64,000 nt of DNA from Candidatus Leucobacter sulfamidivorax (GTDB taxonomy: Bacteria > Actinomycetota > Actinomycetes > Actinomycetales > Microbacteriaceae). Below, piece after piece: positions 8,280 through 16,165 of this stretch (its first letter is position 1; each line of letters begins with the position of its first letter). The position numbers and the translations under genes were made by a program. Location of the stretch: assembly GCA_016771945.1 (NCBI GenBank), contig QZLF01000001.1:434001-498000 (forward strand). Reading direction: 5' to 3'. The notes under the pieces are model-generated. The model saw nothing but the letters and a program-made list of their open reading frames with translations. It had not been told where the DNA came from and made no database searches.

Positions 8280-8581
8280 AGGTGCTTCACCCCCTCGGCC
8301 CGCGTGTAGTAGATCGCGTGCCGGTAGTTCTTGCCCGCGGGCGACTCGAAGAACTCGCCCTTGAGGTCGGGGTCGCTCGTGGTGACCGCGTCGGCGGGCA
8401 CGACCCAGATCGACACGCCCTCGTTGCGGCGGGGGGAGAGGTCGCGCGCGTGGCGCACCGCCATATCGGAATCGGGCGCGTGCAGCGAGCCCACGTGCAC
8501 GTGGCTCAGGCCGCGGTTCGCGCGGATGAAGACCTCCCAGAGGGGCCAGTCCTCGGTGCCCGTCTCGCCGGGTGTGGACAT
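8276..8581 (-). CDS. paaB: Phenylacetyl-CoA epoxidase subunit PaaB
   Basis: 101-residue small subunit that bridges PaaAC heterodimers. It has the family segments WPLWEVFIRANRGLSHVHVGSLHAPD, ARDLSPRRNEGVSIWVV and SPAGKNYRHAIYYTRAEGVKHL. It is preceded by a 104-nt gap after paaA holding a short GCCC-GAA-GGGC hairpin near 8650, which may tune expression between paaA and paaB. Confidence 0.97.
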   Translation of the reverse strand: MSTPGETGTEDWPLWEVFIRANRGLSHVHVGSLHAPDSDMAVRHARDLSPRRNEGVSIWVVPADAVTTSDPDLKGEFFESPAGKNYRHAIYYTRAEGVKHL

Positions 8582-8685
8582 CCTCGTCTCCTTACGTCAG
8601 GTGGTTCGAAAAGCTGTGTGCGGGTTCGGTCGGGAGACCGACGCCCGAAGGGCGCCGATCCTGCGGGTGCGGATCGCGGCCGGCC

Positions 8686-9648
8686 TCAGGCGGCCAGACG
8701 GGCCTCCGCCTGCTTGCGCGCGTAGGCGGTCGCCGCCTCGCGCACCCAGGCGCCGCTGTCGTGGGCCTCCCGGCGGCGCTTCAGCCGCTCGGTGTTCGCG
8801 GGGCCGCGGCCGTCGAGCACGGCCTCGAACTCGCTCCAGTCGATCTCGCCCATGATCCACTGCCCCGTCTCCTCGTCGAAGCGCAGGTCCTTGTCGGGGC
8901 ACTCGAGGCCGAGCGCCTCGAACTGCGGCACGCACATGCCGACGAAGCGCTGGCGCAGTTCGTCGTTCGAGAAGCGCTTGATCTTCCACGCCATCGAGCG
9001 GGCCGAGTTGGGGGAGGCGTCGTCGGAGGGGCCGAACATCATGAGGGCGGGCCAGTACCAGCGGTCCACCGCCTCCTGCGCCATCTGCTTCTGCTCGGGA
9101 GTGCCCTGCGCGAGCTCGAGCAGGATCTCGAAGCCCTGGCGCTGGTGGAACGACTCCTCCTTGCAGATGCGCACCATGGCGCGACCGTAGGGTCCGTAGG
9201 ACGCGCGGCAGAGGGGCACCTGGTTGCAGATGGCGGCGCCGTCGACGAGCCAGCCGATCGCGCCCATGTCGGCCCAGGTGGGCGTGTGGTAGTTGAAGAT
9301 CGAGGAGTAGCGGGCCCGGCCCTCGATGAGCTGCATGTTCATCTCCTCGCGCGTGATGCCGAGGGTCTGCGCGGCCGAGTAGAGGTAGAGGCCGTGGCCC
9401 GCCTCGTCCTGCACCTTGGCCATGAGGATCGCCTTGCGCTTCAGGCTCGGCGCACGGGTGATCCAGTTGGCCTCGGGCTGCATGCCGATGATCTCCGAGT
9501 GGGCGTGCTGCGAGATCTGGCGGATCAGCGTCTTGCGGTAGGCCTCGGGCATCCAGTCCCGGGGCTCGATGCGCAGATCGGCCTCGATGAGGGCGTCGAA
9601 ATGCGCCTGCTCCTCGGTGGTCTCCACGGCGGTGACGCTCGTCGTCAT
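8686..9648 (-). CDS. paaA: Phenylacetyl-CoA epoxidase catalytic subunit PaaA
   Basis: 320-residue diiron oxygenase subunit that epoxidises the aromatic ring of phenylacetyl-CoA. Ligand-containing motifs are visible: [17 protein letters not shown] (ExxH) and [14 protein letters not shown] (second ExxH), with the N-terminal [30 protein letters not shown] hallmark. It heads the minus-strand operon paaA-B-C-D-E-G-thioesterase, divergent from paaI-paaK across a 164-bp promoter region. Confidence 0.97.
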   Translation of the reverse strand: MTTSVTAVETTEEQAHFDALIEADLRIEPRDWMPEAYRKTLIRQISQHAHSEIIGMQPEANWITRAPSLKRKAILMAKVQDEAGHGLYLYSAAQTLGITREEMNMQLIEGRARYSSIFNYHTPTWADMGAIGWLVDGAAICNQVPLCRASYGPYGRAMVRICKEESFHQRQGFEILLELAQGTPEQKQMAQEAVDRWYWPALMMFGPSDDASPNSARSMAWKIKRFSNDELRQRFVGMCVPQFEALGLECPDKDLRFDEETGQWIMGEIDWSEFEAVLDGRGPANTERLKRRREAHDSGAWVREAATAYARKQAEARLAA

Positions 9649-9711
9649 CTGGGGCCTCCTTGCATCAGATTTCTATGATGGCGGAAAAGTGAGATACTGG
9701 TGTCCGGTTAA

Positions 9712-9740
9712 TTACTGACCGTCCATTCAGTTAGTATACT
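9712..9740 (+). promoter_or_regulatory. paaIK promoter overlapped by a PaaR-type operator
   Basis: TTACTG (9712-9717) and TATACT (9735-9740) are 17 nt apart and form a good sigma-70-type promoter toward paaI. The 22-bp imperfect palindrome ACTGACCG-N6-CAGTTAGT (9714-9735) fills it almost exactly. As I recall it, the PaaR operator of Corynebacterium glutamicum is ACTNACCG-N2-CG-N2-CGGTNAGT, which differs at two defined positions. Binding here would block this promoter and probably the divergent paaA promoter too. Confidence 0.65.
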
Positions 9741-9812
9741 CAATCCACGTCACCACGCAACGAGGGGATCCCCGGGATCCGCTCCGAGCACGATCCCCGC
9801 AATGGAGCGTCA

Positions 9813-10349
9813 ATGACAGAGCCGTCGCACAGTGAAGCCGCCGGGACCCGCGAAGCGGAGTACGGGGACGCCGCCGTCGGGGACCACCCCGTCGCCTGGA
9901 GCCCCGACCCGACCTGGGCCGCCACTAACATGGCGCCGACGGACAACACGAAGACCTTCCTCGGCATCCGCATCGTCGAGCTCGAGCGGGGTCGAGCCGT
10001 GCTCACGATGACCGTGCGCCCCGAGATGGCCAACGGCTTCGGCATCACCCACGGCGGCATGGTGTTCACGCTCGCCGACACGGCCTTCGCCTACGCCTGC
10101 AACGAGGGCGAGTCGCCGACGGTGGCGGCCGGGGCCGACATCACCTTCGCGCGGGCGAGCCACGCGGGCGACGTGCTCACCGCCACGGCCGTGCGCCGCT
10201 GGGCGGCGGGCCGCAACGGGCTCTACGACATCACCGTCACGGATCAGCACGACCGGGTGATCGCCGAGTTCCGCGGCCGCTCCTTCGTGACCAACCGCCC
10301 CCTCCCGTCCTCCGAGGACGCGGCCGCGGCCGCCGGGCCGGCCGAGTAG
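9813..10349 (+). CDS. paaI: Hydroxyphenylacetyl-CoA thioesterase PaaI
   Basis: 178-residue hotdog thioesterase that releases CoA from dead-end ring-hydroxylated phenylacetyl-CoA. The signature GFGITHGGMVFTLADTAFAYACN and the later GLYDITVTDQHDRVIAEFRGRS closely follow the PaaI pattern. An N-terminal extension of about 35 residues precedes the core. It is the first gene of the paaI-paaK unit under the operator-overlapped promoter. Confidence 0.93.
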   Translation: MTEPSHSEAAGTREAEYGDAAVGDHPVAWSPDPTWAATNMAPTDNTKTFLGIRIVELERGRAVLTMTVRPEMANGFGITHGGMVFTLADTAFAYACNEGESPTVAAGADITFARASHAGDVLTATAVRRWAAGRNGLYDITVTDQHDRVIAEFRGRSFVTNRPLPSSEDAAAAAGPAE

Positions 10350-10401
10350 CGCCGAGCAGACGAAACAGACCTGTCAGAGAAGCCAGAGAAGAGAGCACGC
10401 G

Positions 10402-11709
10402 ATGACCCAGTCAGCACAGTCCGAGATCGGCATCCACCCCGAGGAGCGCCTCGACCGCGCCGCGATCCAGGCGCTGCAGCTCGAACGCCTGCAGTGGACG
10501 GTGCGCCACGCCTACGAGAACGTCGAGTTCTACCGCAACAAGTTCGACGAGGCGGGCGTGAAGCCCGAAGACGTCAAGACGCTCGACGACGTGCAGAAGC
10601 TGCCCTTCACGACGAAGCACGACCTGCGCGAGTACTACCCCTTCGGCATGTTCGCGGTGCCGATGGACCAGGTGCGCAGGATCCACGCCTCCTCGGGCAC
10701 CACCGGTCGCCCGACCGTGGTGGGCTACACCCAGAACGACCTCGACAACTGGGCCGACCTCATCGCCCGTTCGCTCTACGCCTCGGGCGTGCGGCCGGGC
10801 TGGAAGGTGCACAACGCCTACGGCTACGGCCTCTTCACCGGCGGCCTCGGCGCCCACGGCGGCATCGAGCGCCTCGGCTGCGCGGTGATCCCCATGTCGG
10901 GCGGCCAGACCGAGAAGCAGGTGCAGCTGATCACCGACTTCCAGCCCGACGCCATCATGTGCACGCCCAGCTACCTGCTCACGATCGCCGACGCCTTCGA
11001 GGCGGCCGGCCTCGATCCGCGCGCCACCAGCCTGAAGGTGGCGATCTGCGGAGCCGAGCCCTGGACCGACGCCATGCGCCACGAGCTCGAGGAGCGGCTC
11101 GACCTCAAGGCCGTCGACATCTACGGGCTCTCCGAGGTGATGGGCCCCGGCGTCGGCAACGAGTGCGTCGAGACCCAGGACGGGCCGCACATCTGGGAGG
11201 ATCACTTCCTGCCCGAGATCCTGGACGAGGATCTGCGGCAGGTCCCCGACGGCACGCCGGGCGAGCTGGTCTTCACCACGCTCACCAAGGAGGCGTTCCC
11301 GGTGATCCGCTATCGCACGCGCGATCTCACCGAGCTGCTGCCGGGCACCGCCCGTCCGGGGCACCGCCGCATCGCGAAGATCACGGGCCGCAACGACGAC
11401 ATGATCATCCTGCGCGGCGTGAACATGTTCCCGACGCAGATCGAGGAGATCGCGCTGGAGGATCCGGAGCTCAGCTCGCACTTCATCCTCGAGCTGACGC
11501 GCAAGGGCAAGATGGACGCCCTCACCGTGAAGATCGAGCCGCGCGAGGGCGTCAGCCACGAGCACGTCGACGAGTCGGTCCGCACGCTGCAGCACCACAT
11601 CAAGAGCCGCATCGGCACCTCGGTCGCGGTCGAGGCGGTGCCGTCGGGCTCGCTGCCCCGCTCGCAGGGCAAGCTGCAGCGTCTCTACGACCTGCGCGAG
11701 CAGGGGTAG
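10402..11709 (+). CDS. paaK: Phenylacetate-CoA ligase
   Basis: 435-residue AMP-forming ligase that activates phenylacetate to phenylacetyl-CoA, the entry step of the pathway. It has the phosphate-binding loop ASSGTTGRPTVVGYT, the adenine-site region DIYGLSEVMGPGV, VIRYRTRDLTE, and the C-terminal GRNDDMIILRGVNMFPTQIE plus GKLQRLYDLR. Length matches PaaK. It lies 52 nt after paaI, with GAAGAGAG as a weak ribosome site, and is followed by two hairpins. Confidence 0.97.
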   Translation: MTQSAQSEIGIHPEERLDRAAIQALQLERLQWTVRHAYENVEFYRNKFDEAGVKPEDVKTLDDVQKLPFTTKHDLREYYPFGMFAVPMDQVRRIHASSGTTGRPTVVGYTQNDLDNWADLIARSLYASGVRPGWKVHNAYGYGLFTGGLGAHGGIERLGCAVIPMSGGQTEKQVQLITDFQPDAIMCTPSYLLTIADAFEAAGLDPRATSLKVAICGAEPWTDAMRHELEERLDLKAVDIYGLSEVMGPGVGNECVETQDGPHIWEDHFLPEILDEDLRQVPDGTPGELVFTTLTKEAFPVIRYRTRDLTELLPGTARPGHRRIAKITGRNDDMIILRGVNMFPTQIEEIALEDPELSSHFILELTRKGKMDALTVKIEPREGVSHEHVDESVRTLQHHIKSRIGTSVAVEAVPSGSLPRSQGKLQRLYDLREQG

Positions 11710-11735
11710 TCCTCGCCGATTCGATCCTTCCCCCC

Positions 11736-11755
11736 GGACCAGCCCGGCCTGGTCC
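11736..11755 (+). terminator. Short hairpin after paaK
   Basis: Perfect 7-bp stem GGACCAG / CTGGTCC around CCCGGC, 27 nt after the paaK stop. There is no T-run, so it may act with the larger hairpin just downstream. Confidence 0.45.
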
Positions 11756-11766
11756 GGCCCGGTCCC

Positions 11767-11826
11767 GAATCAGGGTCGCTCGAGGCGTCCATTCCGTGAA
11801 ATGAGCGCCCGAGGCGACCCCGATTC
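11767..11826. terminator. Long imperfect hairpin between paaK and a convergent gene
   Basis: GAATCAGGGTCGC-TCGAGGCG pairs imperfectly with the segment ending GCGACCCCGATTC. It lies between paaK and the convergent small membrane-protein gene, suiting a bidirectional terminator; a repeat element is also possible. Confidence 0.5.
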
Positions 11827-11883
11827 TTGCGACCGTCGGTCGTACGGGAGCGAGGCGCCCTGGCGACACGCGCGGGCCGAGAA

Positions 11884-12219
11884 CTACCGCCGATTGCCTC
11901 GCCAGGTCATCCAGGCGGCCAGTGCGCCGGCACCGCAGCCGACGAAGAAGCCGATGCCCATGAAGAGGGTGAGATAGCGATCCATCTCGGAGAACAGGGG
12001 ATCCCCGGTTCCGTTCTCGGGGAAGGCGAGTGAGAATGCGGTCCAGGCCGCGGATACTCCCGCGACGATCGCAGAGGCGCCGGCGGTCCACCTCGCGGCA
12101 TCGTCGGTCTTCCTCCGCACCAGCTTCATGACCAGGTGGATCAGGCCGGAAACGCCGACACCCAGCAGCAGCGCGAGTGCGACGGGCAATACGACGAAGA
12201 TCAGGAGAAGGGGATGCAT
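11884..12219 (-). CDS. Small three-segment membrane protein, function unknown
   Basis: 111 residues from the ATG at 12219, chosen because AGGAGG lies upstream (11-nt spacing). An alternative ATG at 12258 would add 13 residues. Three hydrophobic stretches are visible: LLLIFVVLPVALALLLGVGV, TAGASAIVAGVSAAWTAFSLA and LTLFMGIGFFVGCGAGALAAW. I do not recognise a family. It lies between paaK and paaR but points the other way, so a role in phenylacetate use is only positional. Confidence 0.65.
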   Translation of the reverse strand: MHPLLLIFVVLPVALALLLGVGVSGLIHLVMKLVRRKTDDAARWTAGASAIVAGVSAAWTAFSLAFPENGTGDPLFSEMDRYLTLFMGIGFFVGCGAGALAAWMTWRGNRR

Positions 12220-12362
12220 CGCGTGCGAGTCCTCCTGGCCGGAAGGTGCAGATTCCATGCAGGAGACGATGCGGGTCGGTCCATGGTTTGATCATAGGTT
12301 ATGCACTGCTCATGATCGGTCCGCGAGATTCAGAGGAGGCAGGATCGTGCCGGCGAAGTCCG

Positions 12363-13007
12363 ATGGGGAAGAATAGAGGGGTGAGCGCATCTTCGACCAG
12401 GCCGCCCGCCAGGCGCGGCCGCCCGGGCTACGACCAGGAGGAGATGCTCGACATCATCGTCGAGGTCTTCAACGACCACGGCTACGAGGCGGCCACGCTC
12501 GAACTCATCGCGAAGCGGCTCGGGCTGTCGAAGTCGGCGGTGTACCACCACTTCACTTCGAAGGCCGAGATGCTCGAGCTCGCCCTCGATCAGGTGCTCG
12601 GCGCGCTCGAGGCCGTCTTCGAGGCGCCGGAGGCGCTGGAGGGATCGGCGCTCGAGCGCACCCGCTTCGTCGTGCGGGGCGCTGTGCGCGTCGCCTGCGA
12701 GCAGCGCAGCCGGCTCACGCTGCTGCTGCGGCTGCGCGGCAACTCCGAGGTCGAGCTGCAGGCCATGCAGCGCCGCCGTGCCTTCGACGCGCGGCTGCGC
12801 CGCATCTTCGAGCTCTCGCTCGAGGAGGGCACGCTGCGCTTCGACATCGATCCCGGCCTCGCCGAGCGCTTCACCTTCGGGCTCATCAACTCGATCGTCG
12901 AGTGGTACCGGCCCGAGGGCGATCTGCGCCCCGATCAGCTCGCGGAGGCGGTGCTGCTGTTCATGCGAGGGGGTCTGCGCCCCGAGGGCATGGCGATCCT
13001 GCCGTGA
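12363..13007 (+). CDS. TetR-family regulator, probable PaaR
   Basis: 214 residues from the ATG at 12363; a GTG at 12381 is an equally plausible start. The N-terminal TetR helix-turn-helix reads GYEAATLELIAKRLGLSKSAVYHHFTSKAEML, and the variable ligand domain follows. Its position between two paa operons, each with a TetR-like palindrome at its promoter, supports a PaaR role: repressor released by phenylacetyl-CoA. A strong AGGAGG at 12334-12339 instead precedes a nine-codon frame (12347-12376) ending 4 nt before the GTG, which may be a leader peptide. Confidence 0.85.
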   Translation: MGKNRGVSASSTRPPARRGRPGYDQEEMLDIIVEVFNDHGYEAATLELIAKRLGLSKSAVYHHFTSKAEMLELALDQVLGALEAVFEAPEALEGSALERTRFVVRGAVRVACEQRSRLTLLLRLRGNSEVELQAMQRRRAFDARLRRIFELSLEEGTLRFDIDPGLAERFTFGLINSIVEWYRPEGDLRPDQLAEAVLLFMRGGLRPEGMAILP

Positions 13008-13041
13008 TCTCGGCGGGGATCCCCGGGTGCTGATCGCAGCC

Positions 13042-13057
13042 GCCCTCGGAGGAGGGC
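13042..13057. terminator. Hairpin between convergent genes
   Basis: GCCCTC-GGAG-GAGGGC is a perfect 6-bp stem with a tetraloop in the 60-nt gap between the TetR gene and the convergent monooxygenase. Small but well placed. Confidence 0.4.
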
Positions 13058-13067
13058 CCGGCCGGAG

Positions 13068-14387
13068 TCAGGAATCCGCGGCGCTCGGCAGCCCGTAGTT
13101 CCTGCGGAAGCTGTCGTGCTCGTACTCCTTGCGGAACCGGCCCCGGTTCTGCAGCTCGGTGATCACGTCGCGGAACCGGTCCATGCCGTCGAACTGCACG
13201 TCGACGTTCACGTTGAAGCCGTCGCTCACGCCCGTGTCGCGCCACTCGATGATCGTGTCGGCGATCTGCTCGGGAGTGCCGAACAGCGCGCGCTGACCGC
13301 GGGTGAGGTTGTGGTGCACGAGCTGCTTGACGGTGAACCCGTTCGCGCGGGAGACTCCGCCGATGTCGTTCCGACGGTACGTGATCACCTCGTCGTCGGT
13401 CGGGTGATCCTCGAACAGCGCGTAGGGCAGCTCCCTGTTCGGGTCGAGCTTGTCGGCCGGAATGCCCAGCGAGTTCGCGAGATTCCGCACCAGGAACCTC
13501 GTCTCCATGAGATCGTCGAACTCGGCCTTGCGCTTCCGCGCCTCGGTCTCGGTGTCGCCGACCACGGCGTACAGGCCCGGCAGCACGACGAGATGCTCGG
13601 GATCGCGCCCGTTCCGCGCCGCGATCTCCTTGACCTCGGCGTAGAACGCGCGGTCGCGATCCACATCGGGCTGCGAGGTGAACAGCGCGTCCGCGTACTT
13701 CGCGCCGAACGCCCGGCTCACCGGCGAGATGCCCGCCTGGAACATCACCGGGCGATCGCCCCGGTAGCGTCCCGTGAGCTGCAGCACGCCCGACGACCGG
13801 TAGTGCTCGCCGTCGTAGTCGACCGGGTGCGTCAGTGCCGGATCGATGTAGACGTCGTTCTCCTTGTCGGCGACGATGGCTTCGTGCGGCAGCGAGTCCC
13901 AGTGCGCGGTCACGATCTCGACGAACTCGGCGGCCCGTGCGTAGCGCGTGTCGCGATCCACCTGCTCGACCGGCAGGCCGAGGGCGTGGAAGGCGGCGTC
14001 GTCCTGGCTCGTGACGATGTTCCAGCCGGCCCGGCCCTTGCTGATGTGCTGCAGGCTCGCGATCGAGCGGGCCACCAGGTACGGGTGGTTCAGCTGGGTC
14101 ATGGCCGTCGAGATGAGGCCGAGGTGCTTCGTCTCGCGGGCGATGGCGGCGAGCAGCACGGCGGGATCGAGCCCGCGCCGCGGCTTGCGGAGGAAGCTGG
14201 GGGTCAGCACCTCGGGGGTGTCGGGCAGGAAGATCGCGTCGAACAGGGCCGCCTCGGCGCGCTGGGCGAGCTCGATCTGGTGATCGATGTCGTCGATGAG
14301 CACCGTGGGATCGTCGAATGCCTTCCAGCTCGCGTCGTGCCTGCCTGAGGTGTGAAAGATCAAATTCAATCGAATTTGCTTCGTCAT
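13068..14387 (-). CDS. FMN-dependent monooxygenase of the NtaA/SnaA/DszA group
   Basis: 439-residue luciferase-like two-component monooxygenase. Recognisable features are the N-terminal IRLNLIFHTSGRHDASW, the flavin/substrate region GLISTAMTQLNHPYLVARSIASLQHISKGRAGWNIVTSQDDAAF, and FQAGISPVSRAFGAKYADALFT. Members attack nitrilotriacetate, dibenzothiophene sulfone, pristinamycin and similar substrates using reduced FMN from a separate reductase; the substrate here cannot be told. It sits beside a GlxA-type regulator on the same strand, 58 nt downstream of that gene. Confidence 0.9.
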   Translation of the reverse strand: MTKQIRLNLIFHTSGRHDASWKAFDDPTVLIDDIDHQIELAQRAEAALFDAIFLPDTPEVLTPSFLRKPRRGLDPAVLLAAIARETKHLGLISTAMTQLNHPYLVARSIASLQHISKGRAGWNIVTSQDDAAFHALGLPVEQVDRDTRYARAAEFVEIVTAHWDSLPHEAIVADKENDVYIDPALTHPVDYDGEHYRSSGVLQLTGRYRGDRPVMFQAGISPVSRAFGAKYADALFTSQPDVDRDRAFYAEVKEIAARNGRDPEHLVVLPGLYAVVGDTETEARKRKAEFDDLMETRFLVRNLANSLGIPADKLDPNRELPYALFEDHPTDDEVITYRRNDIGGVSRANGFTVKQLVHHNLTRGQRALFGTPEQIADTIIEWRDTGVSDGFNVNVDVQFDGMDRFRDVITELQNRGRFRKEYEHDSFRRNYGLPSAADS

Positions 14388-14445
14388 TCGTGCAACCCAC
14401 TTTTCTCGCCGTGTACTGGAAAGTTTAGTCGGGGCGGATTGCGCC

Positions 14446-15408
14446 TCATGCCGTCCCGCGCCCGCCGCCGCCCGCGAATCGCCTGCGATAGGAGGTCGGC
14501 GAGGTGGCGTAGCAGGCGGTGAAGTTCTGCCGGAACGTCACGTCGCTCGCGAAGCCGCACGCCGCAGCGACGCGGGAGATGCTCCAGTCGGTGGACTCCA
14601 GCAGCCCGCGGGCCTCGTCGAGGCGCCTGGCGAGCACCCAGCGAGCCGGCGTCGAACCGGTCGCCTCCCGGAAGCGCCGGGTGAAGTTGCGCGGGCTCAT
14701 CCGTGCGCGCTCCGCGAGCTCCTCGACGGAGAGCCGCCGATCGAGGTTGGCGAGCGCCCAGTCGATGACCTCGCCGAGCGGGTTGGCGCCGTAGCTCGCG
14801 AGCGGTCGCTGGATGTACTGCGCCTGACTTCCCTCGCGATGCGGGGCGACGACGATGTGCCGCGCGATGGCGTTCGCGGCGGCGGTGCCGAGTCGCTCGC
14901 GCACCAGGTGGAGGCATGCGTCGAGCGCCGACGCGGTCCCCGCGGAGGTGAGGACGTCGCCGTGATCCTGATACAGCGCGTCGGAGCGCACGTCCACCGC
15001 CGGATACTGCGCGGCGAGTTCCGCCGCCGCGGCCCAGTGGGTGGCCGCGGCCCTGCCGTCGAGCAGCCCGCTGCCGGCGAGCGGAAAGGCGCCGAGGCAG
15101 AAGCCCGCGCAAGCGGCACCCGTCGCATGCGCGGAGCGGATCACCTCGACCAGCTCGGGTTCGGGGGCCCGGAAGTCCTCGGTCCAGGACGGCAGCACGA
15201 GCAGATCGGCGGAGACGGCGAACCCGGGGCCGTGCACCTCGTTCAGCTGGAATCCCTCGGCCGAGCGCACGGGTCTGCCGTCGAGGGTCCACAGGGCGGT
15301 CGACCAGCCTTCGGCGAGCCGCTGGCGGGAGACCTCGCCGAACACGAGCAGTGGCGCGGCGAGGTGGAAGGTGGAGATGCCCTCGAAGGCGTGGATCGCG
15401 ATCCGCAT
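14446..15408 (-). CDS. GlxA-type transcriptional activator (DJ-1/PfpI domain plus AraC helix-turn-helix)
   Basis: 320 residues. Residues about 1-185 form a glutamine-amidotransferase-like sensor domain with the elbow GAACAGFCLGAFPLAGSGLLDG, retaining the nucleophile-position Cys. The C-terminal 110 residues are an AraC DNA-binding domain with two helix-turn-helices (LSVEELAERARMSPRNFTRRF and WSISRVAAACGFASDVTFRQNF). It is divergent from an isochorismatase-like gene across 117 bp with a palindrome, so it probably regulates that gene, itself and perhaps the monooxygenase. Confidence 0.93.
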   Translation of the reverse strand: MRIAIHAFEGISTFHLAAPLLVFGEVSRQRLAEGWSTALWTLDGRPVRSAEGFQLNEVHGPGFAVSADLLVLPSWTEDFRAPEPELVEVIRSAHATGAACAGFCLGAFPLAGSGLLDGRAAATHWAAAAELAAQYPAVDVRSDALYQDHGDVLTSAGTASALDACLHLVRERLGTAAANAIARHIVVAPHREGSQAQYIQRPLASYGANPLGEVIDWALANLDRRLSVEELAERARMSPRNFTRRFREATGSTPARWVLARRLDEARGLLESTDWSISRVAAACGFASDVTFRQNFTACYATSPTSYRRRFAGGGGRGTA

Positions 15409-15455
15409 GTTGTCCCGATCTCATCGAATATGTGCTGCCGCGCCACTCACATTAC

Positions 15456-15480
15456 CCCTCATGTTCGCCGATGATGAGGG
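15456..15480. promoter_or_regulatory. Palindromic operator candidate between the GlxA-type regulator and the hydrolase
   Basis: CCCTCAT (15456-15462) and ATGAGGG (15474-15480) are perfect 7-bp arms 11 nt apart in the divergent intergenic region, about 45 bp before the hydrolase start. This is a plausible site for the adjacent AraC-type protein. Confidence 0.45.
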
Positions 15481-15525
15481 TGAGCGGCTTCCGATGCCGC
15501 GCCCAGACTCACAGGAGGTTTCGCA

Positions 15526-16158
15526 ATGACCGCACCACGACGCGCGCTCATCGTCATCGATGCGCAGCGGGACTACTTCCAGGGGCCGCTGGCCATCCAG
15601 CACCCGCCGCGCGAGCAGTCGCTCGCGAACATCCTCGCCGCCCTCGAGACCGCGGAGCGGCGGGGGATCCCCTCGGTGCTCGTGCAGCACGAGTTCCCCG
15701 AGGGGGCGCCCGTCTTCGCCGCTGGCTCCGAAGGGCAGCGGTTGCAGCCCGATGTCGAGCGATGGGCGGATCGCGCCTCCGCGCGAGCGGTCAAGAGCCT
15801 CGCGAGCGTCTTCACCGCCGAGGGAGTGCTCGATCGGCTGCGCGAACAGGAGATCGACACCGTGACCCTCGTCGGGTACATGACGAACAACTGCCTGATC
15901 GGCAGCGCCGCGGCGGCCGAGCCGCTGGGGCTCGCGGTCGAGGTGCTGTCGGACGCGACGGGCGCGATCCATCTCGCGAACGACGCGGGCTCGGCGTCGG
16001 CCCGGCAGATCCACGACACGCTGATGGTGCTGCTGCACTCGAACTGGGCCGCGGTAGCCGAGACGAGCGCGTGGGCGGCCGCGGTGGCCGACGGCCGGCC
16101 CCTCGCGCGCGGAGACCTCGGCGCCTCTGCGGTGCAGGGCGCCGCCGCCTTCGCGTGA
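15526..16158 (+). CDS. Isochorismatase-family cysteine hydrolase
   Basis: 210 residues with the Asp-Lys-Cys triad of the family: Asp12 in VIVIDAQRDYF, Lys90 in RAVKSLASVF and Cys123 in GYMTNNCLIGS. Members hydrolyse small amides, ureas or vinyl ethers; the exact substrate is unknown. The AGGAGG before the ATG is strong. Divergent pairing with a GlxA/AraC-type regulator is a common arrangement for this family. Confidence 0.93.
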   Translation: MTAPRRALIVIDAQRDYFQGPLAIQHPPREQSLANILAALETAERRGIPSVLVQHEFPEGAPVFAAGSEGQRLQPDVERWADRASARAVKSLASVFTAEGVLDRLREQEIDTVTLVGYMTNNCLIGSAAAAEPLGLAVEVLSDATGAIHLANDAGSASARQIHDTLMVLLHSNWAAVAETSAWAAAVADGRPLARGDLGASAVQGAAAFA

Positions 16159-16165
16159 GCGGCTC

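Noticed and set aside
13068-16158. Monooxygenase, GlxA-type regulator and isochorismatase-like hydrolase as part of the phenylacetate pathway
   Set aside because: They lie between two paa operons but no known step of phenylacetyl-CoA degradation needs them and they have their own divergent regulatory region.
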